Position numbers and translations under genes: made by a program. Source: Lonicera japonica (lineage: Eukaryota; Streptophyta; Magnoliopsida; Dipsacales; Caprifoliaceae). Taken from it: DNA of 64,000 bases. Below are positions 56,341 to 64,000 of this stretch, in pieces. Position 1 is the stretch's first letter; the number at the start of each line of letters is the position of its first letter. Under the pieces are notes generated by a model, which was given only the letters and a program-made list of their open reading frames with translations, had not been told where the DNA came from and ran no database searches. The DNA lies in NCBI GenBank assembly GCA_021464415.1, contig CM038468.1, forward strand, positions 39,854,969-39,918,968. Reading direction: 5' to 3'.

Positions 56341-56880
56341 TTAGTCCAAATGGCATGACGATATAGCAATAAGTTTTCTACAGTGAGATGAAAATGGTTT
56401 CCTTTTGATGATTAGGTACATCTTGATTTGGTTATACCCGGCAAATCTATCAATGAACGATTTGAAGGCATTATTGGTTGTATTGTCAACGATCAAGTCG
56501 ATGTAGCAGGGGAAAATCGTCTTTCGGATAGGCCTCATTGAGATCTCTGAGTCAACACCTACCCTTACTTTGCCATTCGGTTTTGATGATGGTACCATGT
56601 TGGCTAACCATGCCAAATAGTCAACGACTCGTATGAACCCTACTTTTAACTGATTTCTGACATATTCTTTAACTTTGAGAGACCATTCGGGTATCAACTT
56701 ACTAAGCTTCTCTTTAATTGGCTTGCATTTTGGTTTGGTATTAATTTCGTGCATCACTATATTTGTGCTCAATGGTAGCATGTTTGCAAAAGACCATGCG
56801 AATACAATGACATATTCCTTCAGCAACTCATGCAGTTTTTGTCTTTCATCATTGTTTAATTCAGCCCTGATTTTGATATC
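56341..56880 (-). pseudogene. Tat reverse transcriptase core, element B
   Basis: An uninterrupted stretch of 161 codons covers HEINTKPKCKPIKEKLSKLI through the VCVD-equivalent (VRVGVDSEISM) and the GYNQIKM box. Cys of VCVD is replaced by Gly, and the catalytic YVDDM lies beyond the stop in a degraded section. It is not expected to be active. Confidence 0.75.
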
Positions 56881-59800
56881 TTTATTATCCTCATCGGTCC
56901 CTAATTAACTATAATAGTTTCACCCACCTCGATTTGGATTCTCTGTCTATATTTTTCAGAGATATCATTAATGGATTTAATTTCAACGGAGGTAATTGGG
57001 GCAACATATTAGGATACTGTAATATCACATATATCTCATTATTGAAAGCTTTAGCCTGTACATTTTAAGAAATTCTCCTAAGAGCTTATCGCTCATTCTA
57101 CCTACATTTTTAACCCTTACATAGTCACTCCCCTTCACACTCAATTCCCCCGTATCTAGACGAATTAGATGAACTAGATTTATAAGTTGGCTTCCCTTAG
57201 TTAGGACCATGATATATGCCTCTGCATAGGGCTGAATAAGATGGACGAGGTCTTTAACAAATAGCTTTCATATCAGCTCTGTGTAATCTTCACCCTTAGA
57301 GACTTGGTTATCACCCTCAGTTAGGAACTGGCTTTGAGTGGTGGTGCAATGGATTATAGCTTGTTTAAGGATTAAGCCTTATTCATAAAAGATTTATAAA
57401 CTAGGGATCTGTTGACCTTTCGCATTTACCTAAGGTTTTTGAAATCCATAGAATGGGAAATCTTCACATTATTTCATAAAAAATCCATTGAGCGAGCTAT
57501 CTCGCGTTATTATTATGGAAGGTCTGTCTGTTGTCTTTTTCTTTCAACCTTAAACTAACGCGACTGCTTTTTTATATGTATGGTTCGATTAACTTTGGAA
57601 TGCCAAATTTCTTTCTTCGTAACCCTCAATTTGAAAAATACTTCATATAGTGTATTATAACAACAACTCGATCATTGAGATAGGGGACAGTGTCCCGCAG
57701 TAGGAAGCTGAGGTTTTGAGTTGTCAAGGTTTGCACCCTCGGTTCACAAGAAAAACCTCCAAGCTATATGTCTTTGCTTTTAATCCTTAATACAGGTGTA
57801 TCTTTGGTTAGAATCATTTTCTCGACATCTCCACTGACAACTATGACATCATCCCCAACTGGGATCTTGATCTTCTAATGGAGGGAGGCCCCTATTAATG
57901 TATCTATATGCGGCCTAAGAGAGGTTGAAGCTAGTTCGGATATCAATGATTGGAAAAGTAACCAAATATTCAACAGGCCCAATTAAGAGTTCGAGCTTGA
58001 CAGATCCCAACACGGCTTTCTTCGTGTTGTCATAGGCCCTTACAGTTATCGGAGATTACTCTAGGCATATTTAACCCCAGTGCTCTAAAAGCCTTGAGGG
58101 GTCAGACATTGATTATAGCTCCGTTATCGGTCAGGACATTATGGACCATTATTCCTCGGGTTTCAACTATTATGTGAAGGGCCTGGTCATGATCTTTACC
58201 GATGAGTGATAAGTTATCATTAAAAAATGATAGGCAATTTTGTATACCTAGTGTACGTACCATGGCTGCAAGCTCTTCGGGGGTGGATTATGTTAGGATT
58301 ATGGCTTCGTCTAGGTGCTTGAGGAAGGCGGTTTAGTGAGGCTTAGATGAGAATAGTAAACCCCAAATGGAGATCTGTGCCTATGTCTTCATCAATTTTT
58401 CTACTACCCGACTTTTCCGAGCTGTACTGATCCTTTGTTCTGTTCTTTGGCCCTCTTCTCTTGGGAATGGTAGGTTTTTCCCGATCAGGTGAGTTATTGG
58501 ACCTATTTACAACATTCCTGTCTTTGGTAGTGCCGGTCTCTGGCTCATCAGTTGTAAACTTTAACTAGTCAAAGTTAATCATGTTAATGTGGGCTTTTGT
58601 GATTTTCTTGGAAATGGACCATTTCTTTGTTGGCATGCCTAGCCAAACTTCATATTCTTTTCTTAATACCCTAGACCCTTATATGAAGTCTGGTTTAGAT
58701 GCGATCAGTCATGTGATGCCTTGGTTCCACTTTTTTAATCCCTGATTAGGCTTCAATTGCATTTCTCGCATCCACTAGCTTGTCTACAGTTTGAATAGGT
58801 TGATCTGAAGCTTTTATTAGTAATTATCGGAACCACATCTCAATATCTTTTATTTTCTTATTTTGGGAATTCTGATGCCAACAGTTCTCTATTTGATAGG
58901 CCCTAGTGGCCCCATTTCCTTCCTTTACGGTCTTAATCAAATGGATTGGGTCAGGCCCACGTTTACTCAGGTATAAATTGCTCAGTGGTGCTAGTAATTG
59001 TACAAACAGATGGTCCCATGCTCTCGATTTTGATTGACTTGACGTAGCTATCTGACTTGATCCCTTATTTTAAGGATAATAAAAACTCGAATTCTGATAA
59101 GACCACACCTGATTAATAGTGGGCATGGTTTTCTTATATTGTGAGGACTTTTTTGAGTTTAGCGGCCTTTGCTAGCTCTTTTTTAGTTTCGTTCGCCACA
59201 TGCATTAAAACCTTATAGCGCTTGAAGTACTATCTACCTATATTGGCCCTAATCTGCAGCTTGAAGTTCTTAGCGATCAAGCTCAGTTGTTTTTCTTCGG
59301 GGATATATCTACCATATGAAAAGAAAGCTCTCTCCACTGGGTGATGAAATCATTGATGCTCTCGATATCTCTCTGCTTGGTCATTTATAGGGGTTTTTTC
59401 AGTGATCGTAAGCTCCTTATTAGACTTATAGTGGTCAATAAACTCTTTCACTGTGCTTTTCCAATCAGGAACCCTGTGTTTTTCCAACCCCAGAAACCAA
59501 TTGTGTGCCTGTCCAATGAGAGTTTGAGGGAAGAGCCTCGGGCCAAATGAGCCTCATTTAACCCGTATAGTTGCATGGTTCAGACATATGCTTTGAGATG
59601 GAGGAGTAATCGTGTGTTATTGAAAATTTTCTCTATATGTGGCAACTTGAACCTAACTGGTAATTGTGTTTCAGGAAACAGGAAAAATTTTGTAGGTTGA
59701 TAATATCGTCGGCTTCTCAGCCATTTGTTGCTTCAAAGCCTTCATATGTTCCTTAAGCATGATAATGGCCTCATTCTCCTTGGACAACTTTATAATTGAC

Positions 59801-61123
59801 TCGACATACTGAGTCATGATGTGTGCTTTGTCTTTGGTGAGTGGAGGATCGGGGACATACATAAGATTGTGATACTAGCGAGGTAGATTGTTGTCGGGGT
59901 GCAACTAAGCAGTTAATAGGTCATGCGGAAGGGAAGCGTATGGTGGAGGTCGGTTAGAGCGATGAGTGGTAATGGGTTCTGATTGATTGAAAGTATGGGT
60001 GGAGGTTAACTGTTAAGCGGAGGTGGATTCTGACTAGTAGGAGCTTGGTTGGTGGTCAGGGTATTGAAGCGAGCTTGCATGGTCCTATGGTGATTGCTCA
60101 TGACGGCTAATGACCGGGTTATGTCTTGGAGCATGGCGTATAACTGTTAAGAGGTTGGATAACCATTATTGTTTTAAGGTAAGACGGGCCCTTATGGTAG
60201 TTCTGTGGTACGGGGCGCTTCGCGTTGGTTCCTTTAGGTGTGAAGAGTGGTTGTTCATTTTCATGGCGAGGAGGCAAGATATGAGGTGATTCTAGTTATG
60301 TAAGGCGCCCTGTGTGATCTTTACAAGCCCATCCAGCTAGTGTGAATTCGATTACCTAAAGTGGCGATGAATGGGAAAAACTTAAGGATGAGGAGAAAAT
60401 CAATACTTTTCCCATAAGGAAGTACTCTCTTCTTGGAGTTATTTTTCATGAAAATAGTGATAGGAAAATCTTTACTAAAGAGGCTTAGTGAAGGGTTTCT
60501 ACGAGTAGTTTTGGATAGCCTCCAGCCATACTTGTCAAATAAAGAGTTGGAATTCATGACAAAGCCTTTTGTCCACTATTCTCATGATTGAAGATCAAGA
60601 AAACATACATAAAATTATGTGTATTAGGTTGACACATCTTATATGCAAGTGTGGTTAAAAGGGGTAATGTTTAAGGTTTCCTCATATTTGGCAGGTCTTG
60701 CTGTATACCCCAAGGGCGAGTATGTGTAAGGACATTTTGATATACATTCTGGGTACGTGAGTATTCACGTTACTCGAAATACCTAGGTTTAGTATTTGGC
60801 CAATAATAGCGAAAATCGGAGCTTGTGGTTTATATTTACCCAGACGAGAGCCAACTCCCTACTCCCTAAACAAAATTTTCGTAATTAAATGGGGTAATTT
60901 TACATTCGCGATAATGCATGATAAATAGTGTGTGCATGCAAAATAATGATTATGGAGGTACATTATGATGATCGCTTATGATTTGTTTGGGTGCTTTGAA
61001 TTTTTTATTTATGAAAAGATTTTTCTCAAACAATAATTACAAACAAAAGGCATACAAGGTATCCACCTCATTACATCTATGTTATCCTAGAACTGAGGCT
61101 TGCATTGGATGGAAAGCAATAGC

Positions 61124-61532
61124 TGTTAAACTATTTATTTAGACTAGCATAGTCAACGTTATTTATTTCTATTGTTTGATACTCATATTAATTTAGATGT
61201 CAAATAATATAGTATAATAATGTGGGTAGGCTTTGTATGGGCTCATTATAATGGGTAAGCGGATCCATTTACTTTAATATAAAGAGAGGCCACTGTCTCT
61301 TTCCATTGTGTAATGTAATTGACCTATTAAGATTGCACAAACCCTAAAGGCACTGTGGAATAGAGATAGTTTATCTCCTCAATAGCAGATACAAGACCAC
61401 GACATCTATGGACTCATCTATTCCAGGTAATCTTAGATTCTAATGCTTATACATAGTATTGATTGTTTATACATGCTGTAATTTTAGATTATGATTTGGA
61501 ATTAATACCGCAATTCCAGATCTTATCTTTCA
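61124..61532 (+). mobile_element. 5' LTR of Ty1/copia element
   Basis: It starts TGTTAAACTATTTATT and ends TTATCTTTCA. Directly after it TTGGTATAAGAGCAAGG matches the initiator-Met tRNA primer-binding site (usual TGGTATCAGAGC) with one change. A TATA-like TTTAATATAAAGAG is near 61275. The 3' LTR lies outside the window, so the target duplication cannot be tested. Confidence 0.8.
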
Positions 61533-61559
61533 ATTGGTATAAGAGCAAGGCTCAATCCT

Positions 61560-61900
61560 AATTTATGGCCGTAAATAATATGTTTATATATAGCAAATCC
61601 GTATTCATATTTGTTGTTATGTACATAATATATACACGAATGAATTTATTGATATATATGTTGATATATTTATTGGTATTATTTGTTGTGTATATATAAA
61701 TATATATGTATACATGTTTGCTGTTATAATTTGTTGTTACAGATCTTGGTTTTATGTATATATACATATATATTTATATATAAATTGTTTACTATTATGT
61801 AGTTATATATATAAATCGTTTGCTGTTAGTTTATATGTATATATAAATCGTTGCTGCTATGTATATATATATAAATTGTTAGCTATCATGTATATATAAT
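61560..61900 (+). repeat. AT-rich imperfect minisatellite in copia leader
   Basis: Units resembling TATATATAAATCGTTTGCTG then TTATGTATA recur between about 61690 and 61890 at about 40-bp spacing. Frames here are Tyr/Ile-rich artefacts. Confidence 0.6.
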
Positions 61901-62985
61901 TTCCAATCGAAACCCAAGAACTGTTGTACATCATTGAAATTGAAACTCAATATATATATATATATATTCTTCTTTTACGGATTTCCGCCGTTTATAAAAG
62001 GGATGATGAATCCCGTGTGGTATTCTTTTTTCTTTTTTTTTTCTAAAGCGAAAAGAAAAAGGGGGAACGAAACTTCATGGATTTCCATGGAACTCTACTG
62101 TTCATCACCATCACTGTTATTTTTTAGTTTTGGTTTAAAAGGGATGTAAATTTCGTAATTTTGAAAAAAAAAAACACAACTCTTACGCTACGCAGAAAAC
62201 AAAACGGGGAAGATGAACAATATATTTTTTCCCTAACCCCAACAAGTCCCACTCGCGGATCTAGTGCGAGTCCCTATTCTATTCTATTGTATTTATTAAT
62301 ATTATATTTATTATATTTATTTTGATTTCTTGATTAATATTTTGTTTAATTTTTAAATATTTAACGATGTAGTAAATATCAATATTTATTAATATTAATT
62401 TCCTCTCTTTTATCGTTAAATGTTAATTTATTCAGTAAATATTTAAATATTTAAAATAAATACTATAATATCGGAATTGAGGATGAAATTATTTTCAAGC
62501 GTTATTAACATTATTAACCACCTTATATATAATGTTGGCTGCATAAATTATTTTAGTGTCGTCTCATGCTCCTAGCTTTATTTAATATTTAATTTTGTGA
62601 TTGTTTAGGATTGTTTTGGCATGGTTGTGCGCTTACCTATCGCGGGACTAATGATGACAAAATATTAGTATTTATTGTGATTAATTGATTCTGTTTTGGA
62701 GATTATATTAATATTGCACTTACCCTATCAGTTAGTCCTTATTAATGTGAATCCTAAGACTTGTGATATTGGTCGATTGTTACAGCTTTGGAGTTTAAAT
62801 ATCCTATCGATATTAGCTTCAAGGACGTAACTTTGGTGTTTGTGGGAGCTATTTGTGCACTGTAATTTGGGACCCTTAAGTGGAATTATGATGGCATAAG
62901 TGTTCAATTGTAGTTTACGATTAGTTTGATATATATCGTTAATATTGATAAGTCCTTCGTTACATTTATACTAGCATTACCTATG
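61901..62985 (+). other. Untranslated leader of the copia element
   Basis: AT-rich sequence between the primer-binding region and gag. No coding domain was found. It is longer than the usual short copia leader, so it may contain another, unrecognised insertion. Confidence 0.45.
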
Positions 62986-62988
62986 CAA

Positions 62989-63293
62989 ATGAATGCCTTA
63001 ACTAGGCTAAACGGGATTAATTATGAGGATTGATTTAAGTCTTTAAAACTGTTTCTTATTGTGTCTAACATGGATTTGGCTCTCACTGTGGATGAGCTTG
63101 CCAAACCCACGGCCACGTCATTTGTAGCTGATAGAGCAAAATATGAGAATTGAGGACACTCTAACAAGGTGTGTCTGATGACAATAAAATACACCATGGA
63201 TAAAATGAACAAGGAAAGCATTCGAGATACTGAAAATGCTAGAGAATTTCTCACGGCTGTAGGTGAAAAATTAAAAAAAAGAAAAGAAAGCCA
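62989..63293 (+). pseudogene. Ty1/copia gag N-terminal part (UBN2-like), with stops
   Basis: From ATG at 62989 the frame gives MNALTRLNGINYED, a stop in place of the usual Trp, FKSLKLFLIVSNMDLALTVD, ADRAKYEN, a second Trp-to-stop, HSNKVCLMTIKYTMDKMN and ENAREFLTAVGEK. This is the common 'LNG.NY..W......L.....D.AL....P' gag start of plant copia elements. Both stops fall at conserved Trp codons (TGG to TGA). After about 100 residues the frame runs into integrase sequence. Confidence 0.75.
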
Positions 63294-64000
63294 AGTTTAA
63301 AGTACTTTCGTGTTTGGGGATATAAGGCGGAAGTGAGGCCGTATAATCCACAAATGAAGAAACTAGATCTGAAAACTATTAGTGGTTATTTCATCGGGTA
63401 TTGCATTGGCTCCAGAGGATCTAGGTTTATTGTATTTCCCATACTATTAGAGTCATTGAAACTGATCAAGCAGTCTATTTTGAGAATGAGTTGGAGTATA
63501 ATGAGAGCCTAATGCCGCGCATTATTGGTTTTAGAGATGTGAGTGTTTTTGTTCGTACACCATTTGTTCCCCTTTTTACAGAAGAGGCATCTGTTTTTGC
63601 TCATGATGATAATGTTGATCTTATCAACGATGTTGATCTTCCTTAACAACAAGTTGATAATGATGAACAATATCAAGTGAAAAAAACTAGCTCCACCTAG
63701 AAGATCAGAGAGACCACCTAAGCCTAGAGGGATCACTAAATTTTAAGATTATTTCATTTATCTGCAGGAGCATGAATTCTCTTCAAGTAAAGATTTGGAT
63801 CTCATCTTTTTTCAAGAGGCTATTTCTAGCTCTTCCAGTTCTCAGTGGTTGAAAGCCATTGAGGAAGAATTGGCGTCAATGAGAAAGAACAATGTTTGGG
63901 AGCTAGTGGAATTACCTGCACCTTGTAAGACCGTTGGCTAAAATGGGTTTTTCAAGACCAAACGGGATGCTAAAGGTAATATAAAAAGGTACAAGGCCAG
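63285..64000 (+). pseudogene. Ty1/copia pol: integrase C-terminus and start of RVT_2
   Basis: KPSLKYFRVWGYKAEVRPYN then KTISGYFIGYCIGSRGSRF is the post-core integrase signature of plant copia pol. After a frameshift comes VIETDQAVYFENELEYNES. From about 63750 the RT (RVT_2) start appears, with QWLKAIEEELASMRKNNVWE, then PAPCKTVG, a stop, KWVFKTKRDAKGNIKRYKA. It is truncated by the window edge and carries several stops. Confidence 0.8.

Larger units (their letters stand above)
51470..61123. repeat. Segmental duplication unit B (paired with 28060-38303)
   Basis: It has the same order and orientation as unit A. Unit B lacks about 330 bp before the Tat element (the junction is near 54404, at a shared 'ttacc' sequence). 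It also lacks part of the gag region corresponding to about 35890-36150 of unit A (junction near 58975). Its end is cut by the copia LTR at 61124. Confidence 0.85.
54400..61123 (-). mobile_element. Tat-lineage Ty3/gypsy element B
   Basis: It is the paralogue of element A by segmental duplication: gag about 58700-60290, protease about 57260-58250, reverse transcriptase 56080-56880 and RNase H about 55270-55980, with a plus-strand mobile-domain frame at 54405-55120. The RT open frame at 56341-56826 is the longest in the window at 161 codons, with VRVGVDSEISMRPIRKT and FKSFIDRFAGYNQIKM. Integrase is again absent between RNase H and the mobile-domain frame. All frames are interrupted. Confidence 0.75.
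61124..64000 (+). mobile_element. Ty1/copia element, internally deleted, runs off the window
   Basis: In order: LTR, primer-binding site, an unusual 1.4-kb leader, the N-terminal part of gag, a direct join to the C-terminal part of integrase, then the start of reverse transcriptase. Protease, zinc knuckle and the integrase core are missing. It is inserted at the border of duplication unit B. Confidence 0.8.

Noticed and set aside
61558..61899. Tyr/Ile-rich frames on both strands
   Set aside because: They come from the AT-rich minisatellite in the copia leader.

Overview
This is nuclear DNA of a flowering plant, most likely a eudicot. It is strongly AT-rich, nearly devoid of long open frames, and built mainly from nested transposable elements: plant-type Helitron, Tat-lineage Ty3/gypsy, Ty1/copia, solo LTRs, hAT and many MITEs. 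There are no bacterial or organellar features. Almost all open frames in the window are chance frames or decayed transposon pieces.

The one gene that can be rebuilt completely is a seven-exon WAT1-related (EamA/DMT superfamily) membrane transporter on the minus strand, 47695 down to 39973. All splice sites are canonical and the reading frame is open for 357 codons. It belongs to a broken local gene cluster. A 5' pseudogene copy (exons 1-3) lies at about 22.9-25.6 kb, and two orphan last-exon copies lie at about 28.3 and 51.7 kb.

Layout. 1-5.3 kb: AT-rich sequence with several MITEs. 5.3-6.3 kb: GGTCCGG-rich hAT-like element. 6.6-17.3 kb: one decayed autonomous Helitron on the minus strand (Rep/helicase), broken into four islands by an LTR at 8842-11690 (itself holding another LTR), an LTR at 12017-14058 (holding a hAT fragment) and an LTR at 16224-17109. 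17.3-22.7 kb: repeats, a truncated LTR, a TIR element with palindromic repeats, and a MITE. 22.9-25.6 kb: WAT1 pseudogene. 26-28 kb: WAT1 upstream homology and a dispersed repeat. 28.06-38.30 kb: unit A of a large duplication (WAT1 last exon, repeat with MITE, Tat retroelement). 38.30-39.60 kb: solo LTR. 39.97-47.70 kb: intact WAT1 gene. 48.3-49.3 kb: foldback and hAT MITE. 49.86-51.39 kb: solo LTR. 51.47-61.12 kb: unit B of the duplication. 61.12-64.00 kb: 5' part of an internally deleted Ty1/copia element that runs off the window.

The most unusual signal is shared by several LTRs. At least three LTR families, and probably a fourth, carry a cluster of short near-perfect palindromes just upstream of the TATA box. 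The palindrome sequence differs completely between families (TGTCGCGCGACA, TGTAGTCGACTACA, AGAGCTCT, about AACAGGCGCCTGTT) while the architecture is the same. All family assignments come from translation and motif recognition by eye; no database search was possible.
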